Shown here piece by piece: positions 36,477 to 46,119 of a stretch of 64,000 nt of DNA (position 1 is its first letter; the number at the start of each line of letters is the position of its first letter). The notes beneath the pieces were generated by a model that saw only the letters and a list, made by a program, of their open reading frames with translations, ran no database searches and was not told where the DNA came from. Source of the DNA: Candidatus Borrarchaeum weybense (GTDB lineage Archaea; Asgardarchaeota; Sifarchaeia; Borrarchaeales; Borrarchaeaceae); the NCBI GenBank assembly GCA_019057385.1, contig JAHQJS010000006.1, positions 62,001 to 126,000 on the forward strand, read 5' to 3'. The position numbers were made by a program, and so were the translations under genes.

Positions 36477-37631
36477 ATGGACATATTACAAATTCTTCCA
36501 TACTTCTCTCCTAAACATGGAGGATCTGCGACCTCACCATATCAAATCAGTAGAGCCCTTAGTAAACGTGGGCATAATGTAACGATTTATACTACAGATT
36601 TGGACACAAAAAAATCCTCCTTTGAGATTAATTCAGGCCTACGCGTTATACAATTTCATTGTGTAGCAAATATTGGAGGATTATTAATAACTCCAGCTAT
36701 GGGAAACCAGTTGAAGAATGAAATAAAAGACTTTGAAGTAATTCATGCACACAACTTTAGAACATACCAAAATATAATAGTCCAACGCTATGCGAGAAAA
36801 TGCAAAGTCCCCTATATTTTACAAGCTCAAGGATCTATGCCAAAGATAGGAAAGAAAAAAGGTAAATGGTTTTACGACCAACTCTTAGGCTTCAAAATAC
36901 TAAAAAATGCTTCTAAAGTATTAGCTTTAACCGAAACAGAAGCTAAGCAATACAAACAGGCAGGTATTCCTAGCAGTAAGATAGTTATAATACCAAATGG
37001 CATAGATCTCTCAGAATACAATGATCTCCCGCTTAGGGGGATGTTTAGAGCAAAATTTGGGATAAACGAAGATAATAAGATAATATTGTTTCTTGGGAGA
37101 TTACATTGGATTAAAGGTATAGATAACCTCCTAAGGGCTTTTGCCAGATTAAAAAAAGGATCGAAATTTGACAATATCCTTCTAGTTCTAGCTGGCCCGG
37201 ATGATGGATTTTTGTCAACACTAAACTCATTAATAAACAAACTAAGAATAAAAGACAGCGTTTTAATAACAGGCCCTCTTTATGACAGGGAAAAACTTGA
37301 AGCTTACATAGATGCAGATATCTATATTCTACCATCTAGATATGAAACTTTTCCTATGACTGTTCTGGAAGCAATAGCATGCGAAACACCAATCATTTTA
37401 AGTGATAAATGCGGAATCACGGCAACAATAAAGGATAAGGTTGGAATAGTCGTTAAACCTTCACCTAAGGAAATCCAAATCGCTTTGTTACAATTATTGT
37501 CGGATGAGGATCTCCAAAAAAGGTTCAGAGATAACTGTAGGATAATACTGAAACAATTCGACATTGCAAATATTGCTGTAAAGCTTGAGAAACTCTATAA
37601 TGAAGTCATTGAAGTTAGCGATCCAAAATGA
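36477..37631 (+). CDS. GT4 family glycosyltransferase
   Basis: The GT-B enzyme begins MDILQILPYFSPKHGGSA, with IIPNGIDLSEYN at the hinge, FLGRLHWIKGIDNLLRAF, and donor site YETFPMTVLEAIACETPII (EX7E). It is a close paralogue of 31265. The open frame extends upstream to a TTG at 36390, but the ATG at 36477 coincides with the normal family start, so I use it. Flanked by convergent and divergent genes, it is probably monocistronic. Confidence 0.9.
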   Translation: MDILQILPYFSPKHGGSATSPYQISRALSKRGHNVTIYTTDLDTKKSSFEINSGLRVIQFHCVANIGGLLITPAMGNQLKNEIKDFEVIHAHNFRTYQNIIVQRYARKCKVPYILQAQGSMPKIGKKKGKWFYDQLLGFKILKNASKVLALTETEAKQYKQAGIPSSKIVIIPNGIDLSEYNDLPLRGMFRAKFGINEDNKIILFLGRLHWIKGIDNLLRAFARLKKGSKFDNILLVLAGPDDGFLSTLNSLINKLRIKDSVLITGPLYDREKLEAYIDADIYILPSRYETFPMTVLEAIACETPIILSDKCGITATIKDKVGIVVKPSPKEIQIALLQLLSDEDLQKRFRDNCRIILKQFDIANIAVKLEKLYNEVIEVSDPK

Positions 37632-37689
37632 GCTGCAATCTCATTCCTAATGCACAAATTCTTCTGTGAATGTATCAACAATAAGATCA

Positions 37690-38700
37690 TTACAAAAAGT
37701 AACCTCTCATCTCATTTGCTAGTTCTTGCTCTTTTGAAGTCCTCAAAAACCTGGCTAATTTGTATATTAAAAACTTAAACGGGGAATCCATGACAATTTT
37801 TGCCAAATTTTCGCTGTAAAAGAGAGGTATTGATGCCATGTCAATCATGGTTTTTCTAATATGAAATTGTAACCTATAATGTTCCAAACTATCATTAATT
37901 TTTATTTGTTGTAGTTTTGTTGTACCCAATCCTTCTTTTTCCGCAATGAAAATATGATGAACACTCTTAGGAGGAATGCCCATTATGTTCGCTCCTAAAG
38001 AATCTGCCACAACAAGATTATTAGAGAGTAATAACAAATCTAATGGTTTTGCAATTCCGAACATTGGTCCATGTCCATCTAAAGCAAAAGTTCCATCAAT
38101 TACAATTAGTTTAGGAGGTAATGATTTCGCTATTAGTGCCAGTTTATAACTCAGCTTTTTGTGAAAGAGCCCTCTCATCGTATCGGGATAACAACCCCAC
38201 AGGTTTTTTATGCCAAGAGAAACTTTTGTTATCACATGCACTTTTAAAACAGGAACTGAAATGAAACAATTGACTTCATTATCTAAAAGAAGTTTTGGTA
38301 ACTGAACCTTCACCTTTTTTCCTTGAATCTTCTCTTCAACAAATGCCGAGGGAAGTCTTGATAGATTAACTAAATCTACACCAACCTTTCTACAAATCTG
38401 GTACATGTTATGCCCCTTAAATGCTTCATTGGCTTTGAATGAATGATTTCCGCCATCAGATTCTCCCACAATTACATGTTCAGCCCTATCTTTAATTATT
38501 TCCAGCAAATTTTGGAGCACTTCAGGGTTGGTAGTAACCCCTTCTTTATAATAAGGAAATGTAAAATTTGGCTTTATAAAAACGATAGAGTCTTTTTTAA
38601 CTTGGCTTCTCCAGTTAATGAACTCTAGGCCCCTTAATAAATTTTCTTTCAGATTAGTAATTTTTGACACATAAGCTAGATGCCTATTCACTTTTAACAT
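37690..38700 (-). CDS. DUF362 family protein
   Basis: The 336-residue protein shows the DUF362 pattern: VFIKPNFTFPYYKEGVTTNP, VGESDGGNHSF, CFISVPVLKVHVITKVSLGI and KNLWGCYPDTMRG. It lacks the ferredoxin-type cysteines that some members carry at the C-terminus. Function of the family is not well established; it is found beside iron-sulfur and glycan genes. GGATGAGGT precedes the ATG, and it follows the GT39-like gene 38704 by three bases, so they are almost certainly co-translated. Confidence 0.8.
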   Translation of the reverse strand: MLKVNRHLAYVSKITNLKENLLRGLEFINWRSQVKKDSIVFIKPNFTFPYYKEGVTTNPEVLQNLLEIIKDRAEHVIVGESDGGNHSFKANEAFKGHNMYQICRKVGVDLVNLSRLPSAFVEEKIQGKKVKVQLPKLLLDNEVNCFISVPVLKVHVITKVSLGIKNLWGCYPDTMRGLFHKKLSYKLALIAKSLPPKLIVIDGTFALDGHGPMFGIAKPLDLLLLSNNLVVADSLGANIMGIPPKSVHHIFIAEKEGLGTTKLQQIKINDSLEHYRLQFHIRKTMIDMASIPLFYSENLAKIVMDSPFKFLIYKLARFLRTSKEQELANEMRGYFL

Positions 38701-38703
38701 ACC

Positions 38704-40062
38704 TCATCCAATACATCGTGAAAAATCCGTCTGATCCACTTTACGAATCACATTCGTGTATTTGCCTGACTTTAAATGGAATCGACCCTTCAATGCTTCT
38801 AAAATCAAAACAAGCCCATAAGCTGATAAGATGAATAATAGCGGTTGAATTGGAACTCTGTATCTTGGCAGAACAAATGTGATAGAATAAAGTAAAGTGA
38901 AACCTAGGAATGGAACTAATAACGGCATGAGTTCTTTAATCCTTCTTCGCTCGTAAAACAGGGCGCCAATAGCTAATAAAAGCAGTGGCGCATATAATGC
39001 CCGTCTCAACGGTGGAGATTGCTCGGGTAGTATCTTTGGGAACCACCAGAAATCTACCATCTTCCGTAAACTATTGAAAAGAGTTTCCAATATATGACTG
39101 GAAATGTAAGACCTGGCTGAATCATAAAACATACGCTCAATTTCCCCCTCCTTTGTAAGCCCAGTATTTACGACCATTTCACTTGGATACCACGGTGGGA
39201 TACCTGTTTCCGTGTACTTTGCGTTATTTCCCCGCCAAAGGTTGAACCCGCTTCCCTTTATGAAAACAAAATTGCCCTCATATACCATGAGGCATCTTAC
39301 TTCCCAAGGCAATATTACTAGTCCGCAAAAAACTACTAGGATCGATATTGCCATTACTTTTCTTTTTAAAGAAGATTTAGGTAGAGATTTAGAAGAGAAA
39401 GCATTAAATGATTTTCTTCTTATCCAAGAGATGACAATCCATAAACTCATTAGACTAAAAACTGAGATGATTACAGGCTCAACCAGTAAAGAGAAACCGT
39501 ATAGTGCACCACAGGCTCCTGCTTTCCTGTGTGTTGGTTTTTTCTGAAGGTCATATGTAAAAAAGATCAATATAGGTATCAGAAAAGTTGTAAACACTAT
39601 TTGATGAAATGAAGCCACAGAGTAAAGGAAGTCAGGATAAACCGCAAAAAGCATACAGGAAATTACAGCTGTTCTCTGAGAGAAAAACATCCTTGACAAG
39701 TAATAAATTGGAAAAATAGTGAGACTCCCAATAATCACTTGAATTAGTTGAACTGCTAGTAGGGCTGTTTGGTTAACTCCAAACAGCAAAAAAAAGGTTG
39801 CAAGAAAGAACGGATAGAAAGGGGCCATAATACATGTTGGTTGTAACTGGGTCACTGGTGGGAAATAACTATACACGAACCCCCTTCCTTGAATAAGATG
39901 GAGGGCGATCTCTCCATTTTCATATAGGTTTTGTTGTTGCCCCATAACAAGAATCGTAATGATTCTTAATACTAGCGCGAATGTGAAAAGGAATGCTAGA
40001 ATCTGCTTCTTATTGACACTTTGTACAAACTTAATAACTTTCATAGACCCCACTACTGACAT
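38704..40062 (-). CDS. GT39/ArnT-like membrane glycosyltransferase
   Basis: The 452-residue protein has the first helix (LAFLFTFALVLRIITIL), an outer loop with YENGEIALHLIQGRGF, PFYPFFLATFFLLFG, and about nine further helices ending in YRVPIQPLLFILSAYGLV, all typical of GT39/PMT_2 (undecaprenyl or dolichyl-phosphate sugar dependent) enzymes. The YRVPIQPLL ending is a strong family sign. It probably transfers a sugar to protein or lipid-linked glycan outside the membrane. Upstream of the DUF362 gene in one transcript. Confidence 0.82.
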   Translation of the reverse strand: MSVVGSMKVIKFVQSVNKKQILAFLFTFALVLRIITILVMGQQQNLYENGEIALHLIQGRGFVYSYFPPVTQLQPTCIMAPFYPFFLATFFLLFGVNQTALLAVQLIQVIIGSLTIFPIYYLSRMFFSQRTAVISCMLFAVYPDFLYSVASFHQIVFTTFLIPILIFFTYDLQKKPTHRKAGACGALYGFSLLVEPVIISVFSLMSLWIVISWIRRKSFNAFSSKSLPKSSLKRKVMAISILVVFCGLVILPWEVRCLMVYEGNFVFIKGSGFNLWRGNNAKYTETGIPPWYPSEMVVNTGLTKEGEIERMFYDSARSYISSHILETLFNSLRKMVDFWWFPKILPEQSPPLRRALYAPLLLLAIGALFYERRRIKELMPLLVPFLGFTLLYSITFVLPRYRVPIQPLLFILSAYGLVLILEALKGRFHLKSGKYTNVIRKVDQTDFSRCIG

Positions 40063-40128
40063 TGAGTTTTATACCTTTACTAATATGAAATTACGACATC
40101 CTAATGTTCTGAATGCTCATCCAAAGAA

Positions 40129-41379
40129 CTAAGGGGAAGTCTTATTATTCAAATGCGTAAAAAGTTTTTCGTATTTCAAACAGCACACTTCTATGGTAAA
40201 GTTATTTCTTGCAAATTCGGCTGCATTTTTACTTAACTTATTCACTAAATCTGGTCTATGATATAACTCTAAAATAGTCTGTGCAAACTTTTCTGGATTT
40301 TTAGGTACTACACAAAACCCACACTGAGCTTTTTGGATTATTTTTGGTACATCCCCATTTAGAGGGACATTAGCAACAACAACTCTTCCCGCAGCCATTA
40401 TATCGTTTAATTTCCTTGGAACCGCTGGATAAGTTACCTTATTTTTATCTAACGTAACTAAGCAAATATCTGCTGCTGCTAACAACCTTGAATATGCTCG
40501 CCTAGGCTGAAATGGCAACATGATCACATTATACAATTTCAAAGAGTTTACTTTTCTCTCAATTGTTTTTTTCTGTGGACCATCTCCAACTAACACAAAG
40601 ACTATATTTTTCTCGTCATTAAGTATTGCTGCAACTTTTACGATAGTTTCAAGATCCTGTGAGTAAGACATTATCCCAGCGTAAGCTATAACAAATTTAT
40701 CCTCGATATTTAATTCCTTTCGAAATTCATTATGTTTTTCTGAGACTCGAATAGTTCTATCATGCCAATTTGGAATTATTGCAATTTTGCTTTCATGAGT
40801 TTTTGTTGCAATATACCTTTTGTTACTTTCTGAATATACTATCACCTTATCTGACAGAACGTAAATCAGCTTCTCAAGTATTTTGAATATTTTGATTAAT
40901 ATTGGATTTTTTAAAAATCCTAAGTCAATTACAGCCTGCGGGTAGAGATCCTGGATAGTGATAATTAAAGGTATTCGTCTTATTTTACTTAAAAGCCAGC
41001 CCGCAAATACGATTGGCAAAGGAGGAGTATACACTATAATTATATCAGGTTTAGAAAATAACCCGCCGAAAAAAATTAGAAATGGAACTAAGAAATGTTC
41101 TATTCCTCGCAAAGTCGGGGAATATTTGGGGGCTGGACTTCGCAATCTTATTACATTAATACCATCTAGCTTTTCTTTTAGAAAAACTCCTCGTCTGTAT
41201 TTTAAAGGCAGATGTGGATCTTCCTTAGCAAGGTTATATTCTCTAGGAAAGGTTGTCACTACTGTTACTTCATGCCCTCTGTCCGTCAATCCTCTGGCAA
41301 ATTCGTAAAATAAATGAGAAGCGCTTCCTATCTCTGGAGGAAAATACATCACTAGTAACATTATCTTCAAAGAATCCAC
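40129..41379 (-). CDS. GT4 family glycosyltransferase (WbuB/WcaI-like)
   Basis: The 416-residue GT-B enzyme begins KIMLLVMYFPPEIGSASHLF, with RGHEVTVVTTFPREYNL, IIPNWHDRTIRVSEKHNEF and AADICLVTLDKN; the usual EX7E is replaced by YPAVPRKLNDIMAAGRVVV, as in WbuB-type enzymes that add amino- or deoxysugars. Start: GTG at 41379, or a TTG three codons later that has AGGTGG before it. Separate from the divergent methyltransferase at 41617. Confidence 0.88.
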   Translation of the reverse strand: MDSLKIMLLVMYFPPEIGSASHLFYEFARGLTDRGHEVTVVTTFPREYNLAKEDPHLPLKYRRGVFLKEKLDGINVIRLRSPAPKYSPTLRGIEHFLVPFLIFFGGLFSKPDIIIVYTPPLPIVFAGWLLSKIRRIPLIITIQDLYPQAVIDLGFLKNPILIKIFKILEKLIYVLSDKVIVYSESNKRYIATKTHESKIAIIPNWHDRTIRVSEKHNEFRKELNIEDKFVIAYAGIMSYSQDLETIVKVAAILNDEKNIVFVLVGDGPQKKTIERKVNSLKLYNVIMLPFQPRRAYSRLLAAADICLVTLDKNKVTYPAVPRKLNDIMAAGRVVVANVPLNGDVPKIIQKAQCGFCVVPKNPEKFAQTILELYHRPDLVNKLSKNAAEFARNNFTIEVCCLKYEKLFTHLNNKTSP

Positions 41380-41530
41380 CTATAAATTACCAAGAGTGCA
41401 TATATTTAACTTAATTTAGAATTGCTTTGTCGAATTCCAAGACCTGTCATGTAAAAAATGTTAGATGCCAACTAAACAACTCTTTAATACTTAAGTTTTT
41501 TAACTTGCATGTAAGGAGTGACTTATTTTA

Positions 41531-41638
41531 ATGATTGTAGGCGTGTGCAAAACGACTGCACTTAGTAATGTAGAATCTGGAATGTTATCTGGAATCTGCC
41601 ACAAAGGTGATGATAAATGCAGGTCAAGAAAAAACTAA
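41531..41638 (+). CDS. Possible 35-residue leader ORF
   Basis: ATG at 41531 about ten bases after AAGGAG; the frame ends with TAA inside the start of the methyltransferase gene, overlapping it by 22 bases. The peptide contains three cysteines and a basic tail. No family recognised; it may be spurious or a coupling leader. Confidence 0.25.
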   Translation: MIVGVCKTTALSNVESGMLSGICHKGDDKCRSRKN

Positions 41639-42570
41639 GAGCATTGCGATCAGTGGGATTTAGAGAAGCAGCTAAGCTAATCCTCAGCGAGTTCCTTTTC
41701 GGGAAAGGATTTACATTTTTTGAAAGATTTGGTATCCATGTATTGCCAGTTCATTACTCAAGTCCTGTTCCTGACACACGCGAACTTCGCAAAAATCTAA
41801 ATGAATGGTATAGGGAATGGAGTTTTACTGGTGTTGATTTTAATATAGACGAACAGATAAAACTTCTTGATAGTCTACGTGGATACGGGCTTGAATGTAA
41901 TGATTTACCTCATTATGAGAAAGTGGCCGCGCAAGGTTTTGGAGCAGGCTATGGCGAAGTAGAGTCACATATTTTACATGCTATGATTCGTTACTTCAAT
42001 TCCCGTATTATTATAGAGGTGGGCTCTGGAATTTCAACATTCTTCGCAGTAAATGCGTTATCTCTAAATAAACGAGAGAAAGAGTTAGATTCAAGGATGA
42101 TTTGTATAGAGCCATATCCGCAGCTGTCACTTAAAAAAATTGAGGGCGATTGTAAAATTGAAATAGTACCCAAGTTAGTGCAGCACTTTGATGTGGATTT
42201 CTTTAAAATTTTAGGAAAGGGAGACATCTTGTTCATCGATTCTAGTCATATTGTCAAAATAAACAGTGATGTAAACTATTTGTTTTTAGAAGTGCTTCCT
42301 AACCTGAATAAAGGTGTGGTCATTCATATACACGATATTCCCTTTCCGTATCCAACACCCAATCCAGATTACTTCATATTTAGGAGGCACCAGTTTTGGA
42401 CAGAAGCAGCATTGGCTCAAGCATTTCTTGTACATAATTTTGCATTCAGGATATTATTATGTTCCAGTTATTTACACTATAAAGCACCAGAGGCATTAAG
42501 TTCAGTATTCAGCATTTATGACTCAAAGAAACATTTTCCGGCATCTCTCTGGTTACAGAAGGTTCTCTAA
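41617..42570 (+). CDS. Class I SAM methyltransferase (Methyltransf_24-like)
   Basis: The 317-residue protein has IIIEVGSGISTFFAVNAL as motif I, MICIEPYPQLSL (motif II) and GDILFIDSSHIVKINSDVN, the D-S-S-H element typical of this family, then GVVIHIHDIPFPYP. The ATG follows AAAGGTGAT. A ~120-residue N-terminal extension precedes the catalytic domain. It may O-methylate or otherwise modify a sugar; orientation is opposite to its neighbours. Confidence 0.82.
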   Translation: MQVKKKLRALRSVGFREAAKLILSEFLFGKGFTFFERFGIHVLPVHYSSPVPDTRELRKNLNEWYREWSFTGVDFNIDEQIKLLDSLRGYGLECNDLPHYEKVAAQGFGAGYGEVESHILHAMIRYFNSRIIIEVGSGISTFFAVNALSLNKREKELDSRMICIEPYPQLSLKKIEGDCKIEIVPKLVQHFDVDFFKILGKGDILFIDSSHIVKINSDVNYLFLEVLPNLNKGVVIHIHDIPFPYPTPNPDYFIFRRHQFWTEAALAQAFLVHNFAFRILLCSSYLHYKAPEALSSVFSIYDSKKHFPASLWLQKVL

Positions 42571-42712
42571 AGTAGCATTATTAAGCGAAGTTGACAAGTA
42601 AGTTAAGATTAAAAACTCTCTGGAATGATAGGAAACACGATTAGAAATTCCCTGCCACGTCTATACCCAATCCTTTTCCTTTTGAAGAATATATCCAAGA
42701 ATTCTCTTTTAT

Positions 42713-43711
42713 TCAAAACTCTGCAGTCTTCTTTATATTCTCCCAATTTTCAATAAACCACTCGTGGACTTTTTTCAAACCATCTTTGAATTCTATCTCC
42801 GGTTTGTAATTTAAAAGCCTCTTTGCTTTTTCAATAGAGGATAGGAGTCTGTGCTTGACATCCCAATTTCTTCTTTCTATGTATTTAATCCCTGCATCAT
42901 TACTCGTAAGTCTATTCACTAGGTTGGCAAGATCTATAACTCGGTGTTCTTTTCCAGAACCAAGGTTAAGAGCTTCTCCGATCGCCTCATCTTTTATACC
43001 CATCTCTAATAGACCATTTACTATGTCTTCTACGTAGGTCCAATCTCTTGTTTCAGCTCCATCGCCTGTTATCGGTAATTCAAGTCCGTTCATAGCCCAA
43101 TAAAAGAAGTTTGGAATGACATTTCTGTACTTTCCCGGCACTTCTCCTGGGCCATAGACATTGAAGAACCTCGCATTAACGATGGGTAGATCGTATAGAT
43201 TGTAGAAATAGTTTGTATACAATTCCCCGAGCAATTTGGTTACCTGATAGGGTGTGTGCAGACTGATTGAAATATCATGTTCCTCAAAGGGTATCCTTGA
43301 CTCCAATCCGTAAACACCACATCCTGAAGAGGCATAAACAAGTCTTTTCACGTTCACAAGCTGTGTATATTGCAGTAACTTTAAAGTCCCCATCCCATTG
43401 ACCATTAAGTCTATTTCGGGATTGTCCACTGAATTCTGATTTGCAAAATGTGCCGCTAAATGGAAGACATAATCAGGTATTTCCTTAAAGACACGCCTCA
43501 ACATTTCATCATCGAGAATGCTTCCTTTCACAAATATAATGTTTCTAGCCTTTGGAATATTCCACTTATACGCTGCTGATAGGTCGTCTAAAATGATTAC
43601 TTTTTTTGCATTCAATTCTGCTATTTTACTGCACAAATTACTCCCGATGCAACCTGCACCACCAGTTACTAACACAACCGTGTTTTCGTATTCTGAATGC
43701 ACTGTTTCCAT
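42713..43711 (-). CDS. NAD-dependent epimerase/dehydratase (extended SDR)
   Basis: The ~332-residue enzyme shows the NAD-binding VLVTGGAGCIGSNLCSKI, the serine region YASSGCGVYG, the catalytic pair in TPYQVTKLLGELY (YX3K), and ARFFNVYGPGE, typical of UDP-sugar 4-epimerases or dehydratases. Its start is close to the stop of 43714; the ATG at 43711 avoids the overlap that a TTG at 43717 would give. It probably supplies an activated sugar to the locus, working with its tandem neighbour 43714. Confidence 0.88.
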   Translation of the reverse strand: METVHSEYENTVVLVTGGAGCIGSNLCSKIAELNAKKVIILDDLSAAYKWNIPKARNIIFVKGSILDDEMLRRVFKEIPDYVFHLAAHFANQNSVDNPEIDLMVNGMGTLKLLQYTQLVNVKRLVYASSGCGVYGLESRIPFEEHDISISLHTPYQVTKLLGELYTNYFYNLYDLPIVNARFFNVYGPGEVPGKYRNVIPNFFYWAMNGLELPITGDGAETRDWTYVEDIVNGLLEMGIKDEAIGEALNLGSGKEHRVIDLANLVNRLTSNDAGIKYIERRNWDVKHRLLSSIEKAKRLLNYKPEIEFKDGLKKVHEWFIENWENIKKTAEF

Positions 43712-43713
43712 TT

Positions 43714-44655
43714 TCAATCACTTATCCTATAATACCACTTCATCCATTCGACTGTTCTTCTAATTCCTTCCTTTGGAGGGATCTTTGGGTCATGTTTTAA
43801 ATCCTTAATAGCCTTTGAGCAATCTATTGTTTTTATTTTTGTTGTAAATGGTTCTGTCAATTTATAATTGACAGTTAGGTCGTCTTTTCCTAATGTTTTC
43901 AAAATTAAATCTGAATATTCTTTGATATCTTTCTCCCATTCCGATCTTCCACCAACATTATACGCTTCTCCTGGAAAAAAATTCTCTAATATATTGGCGA
44001 AAGTTCTCACAGAGTCATCTACATAGTCAATTATTCTCTTATGACCCTGATAAACAATATAGGGCTTATTGAAGAGTGCATGAAATATAAACTTCGGAAT
44101 AAATCCCTTGTAAGGTGTGTAGTGCTCACCAGGACCATAACAATTGACTGGTCTTACTCTAACGGTCTCCGTTCCAAACATCTGTGCTGAATTCATGCAC
44201 ATTAACTCCCCCGCCCATTTTGTTATTGCATAGTCATTCATCTGATAAGTATCCTTTATGGGATTGTTAACCATAACCTCTTCTTTCATTATTCCACTGT
44301 AATCTCCATATACTTCCGCACTTGAAAAGAAAATCAACCGAAACTTCAGTTTCTCTTGCAGACGAATTATATGCTTTGTCCCGACAACATTTGTAGCCCA
44401 TAGATTTTCATAATAAGCTTCACCGTTCCAGCGACCATATTCTGCGGCTAAATGATAAACATAATCAAAATCCCATTGATCAAATATCTTTTCTAACTGC
44501 CTATATTTCCTAACATCTGCTCTTATGTAATCTTCCCTATCTGTATTAAATAAATCCAAAGCGATTACTTCATACTCCCTTTTTTTCAATTCATTCACTA
44601 GATTTGTTCCTATGAATCCTGCTCCACCAGTCACTAAAATACTTATAGATTCCAT
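43714..44655 (-). CDS. NAD-dependent epimerase/dehydratase (extended SDR)
   Basis: The 313-residue enzyme has ILVTGGAGFIGTNLVNEL, HLAAEYGRW, FFSSAEVYGDYSG, DYAITKWAGELM (YX3K) and RPVNCYGPGEHYTPYKG. It differs enough from 42713 that the two probably catalyse consecutive steps on the same nucleotide sugar. Both lie in a minus-strand run with the TIGR04076-like gene at 44660. Confidence 0.88.
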   Translation of the reverse strand: MESISILVTGGAGFIGTNLVNELKKREYEVIALDLFNTDREDYIRADVRKYRQLEKIFDQWDFDYVYHLAAEYGRWNGEAYYENLWATNVVGTKHIIRLQEKLKFRLIFFSSAEVYGDYSGIMKEEVMVNNPIKDTYQMNDYAITKWAGELMCMNSAQMFGTETVRVRPVNCYGPGEHYTPYKGFIPKFIFHALFNKPYIVYQGHKRIIDYVDDSVRTFANILENFFPGEAYNVGGRSEWEKDIKEYSDLILKTLGKDDLTVNYKLTEPFTTKIKTIDCSKAIKDLKHDPKIPPKEGIRRTVEWMKWYYRISD

Positions 44656-44659
44656 ATCA

Positions 44660-44971
44660 TCAATCCTTCAATTTGTTCGAATTAATTCTCCTACATTTAA
44701 ATATCACAGTTCCACCCTCAGTATATGGTTCACCTGGATCAACGCATTGCATATAGGCGTGTTCAGGTTCTTCTGATGTAGTCAATCCCAGTTTCACTGG
44801 GCACCAGTTATGCTCCAATATTAATACATAATGGAGCAATGTTGATAGGGCATGTGTACACAATGCATTTGTTTGCTTTAAAACGATTTCCGGATCCTTG
44901 ATTACTATTCTGTCCCCAACCTTATATACGGGGCATTTTCCCTTTATTTCATGAACTAGAATTTCGAGCAC
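44660..44971 (-). CDS. TIGR04076-like small protein
   Basis: About 103 residues with EIKGKCPVYKVGDRIVI and the late CVDPGEPYTEGGTVIF, the pattern of the TIGR04076 family (function not established), whose members also combine an early C-P-V-x-K-V-G-D with a C-x-D-P-G. The frame is open upstream to 45079, but AGGAGGA (44979-44985) lies seven bases before a GTG at 44971, matching the family's normal N-terminus, so I start it there. The upstream part of the frame overlaps the GT2 gene at 45076. Next to the epimerases 43714 and 42713. Confidence 0.6.
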   Translation of the reverse strand: MLEILVHEIKGKCPVYKVGDRIVIKDPEIVLKQTNALCTHALSTLLHYVLILEHNWCPVKLGLTTSEEPEHAYMQCVDPGEPYTEGGTVIFKCRRINSNKLKD

Positions 44972-45075
44972 AATACTTCCTCCTATGAAAAGGAGTACAC
45001 ATAAGATCAAAGACTCCTGTTTTTCTGATTTGTAATAATATCCTGTTAAGCAGAAGAGGCTAAGTTCTAAAGAAA

Positions 45076-46107
45076 TCAATTTAAGTTGGTATCAATATAC
45101 ACACTAATCGTACGACTTTGAGTTGTTTTCTTTTTTAGCCAATGGAAGAGGGTCCATATTCGTATAAGCATATCAAGGAGAAAAGATGACTGGAAAAATT
45201 TTGTGATTTTAAAGAGTAATTTGTAAAGCTTAGAGGGATGATATTTAATCCCTTTTTCTAATAATAAGAAAGCCTCATTTTTATTATTTCGTAGTAGTAA
45301 TTTGCTCAAGCGATAATAATTTCGAAATATTAATTCTTTTTCAGTTACTGATAAGCGTGATTCTAGAAAAGTCTTTAGATCTTTGATAAGCGAATTTTCG
45401 CTAATTCCCCTTTCTCTTGCTTTAGCCAACAGTTTTGCGAATTTTCCCATTCTTCTTTGCAGAACAATATTTTTTAAGGTTATTGAATTGGCGGTTATAC
45501 GGCGTTTGTATAGAGGATTAGATAGATTAGCGACTTTATAGTTTTCTATAAACCTTAACCAGAGATCGAAATCCTGACTAGTTAAAAAAAAATCCCTATA
45601 ACCACCCAGTTCAAAGAAGTACTGTTTCTTAAACATTACCGAGCCGTGGATAAAGTGATTATGTCTATTCATCCCTCTTTTGATAGTAAAATGGTCACAT
45701 GAAAATTCAATAGTATAGAGGTACCTTCCTTTCTCATCAACAAATTTTGCAGCAGAACCGAGAAGCGCGATATTTTTATGTCGTTCCAAAAATTCAATTT
45801 GTTTTTCCAGTCTATCGGGCATTGAAATGTCATCGGCATCCTGTCTTGCAATGTATTCTCCTTTTGCTAATGCGATCCCATTGTTCAGGGATTTAGTGAA
45901 TCCAAGGTGTTCTTGATGAACAGGAATTATTCGGGGATCTTTGTATGATTCAAGGATTTTTTTTGTTCCATCAGTAGAGCCATCATTTATAATAATAAAC
46001 TCGAAATTCGTGAAAGTTTGGTTAAGTATGCTATCAATAGCTTCCCGGAGATATATCTCGCCATTAAAAACAGCCATTACAACACTTAATTTGAGTTTAT
46101 TTTTCAT
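45076..46107 (-). CDS. GT2 family glycosyltransferase, cassette B
   Basis: The 343-residue paralogue of 10980 and 184 has LSVVMAVFNGEIYLREAID, NDGSTDGTKKIL and ARQDADDISMPDRL (DAD metal site). The C-terminus is longer than in 10980 (HWLKKKTTQSRTISVY). Nucleotide sequence over the region converted between 184 and 10980 is clearly different here. ATG after AAGGGAT. First gene of cassette B, paired with methyltransferase 46120. Confidence 0.9.
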   Translation of the reverse strand: MKNKLKLSVVMAVFNGEIYLREAIDSILNQTFTNFEFIIINDGSTDGTKKILESYKDPRIIPVHQEHLGFTKSLNNGIALAKGEYIARQDADDISMPDRLEKQIEFLERHKNIALLGSAAKFVDEKGRYLYTIEFSCDHFTIKRGMNRHNHFIHGSVMFKKQYFFELGGYRDFFLTSQDFDLWLRFIENYKVANLSNPLYKRRITANSITLKNIVLQRRMGKFAKLLAKARERGISENSLIKDLKTFLESRLSVTEKELIFRNYYRLSKLLLRNNKNEAFLLLEKGIKYHPSKLYKLLFKITKFFQSSFLLDMLIRIWTLFHWLKKKTTQSRTISVYIDTNLN

Positions 46108-46119
46108 AATTTTAATCCC

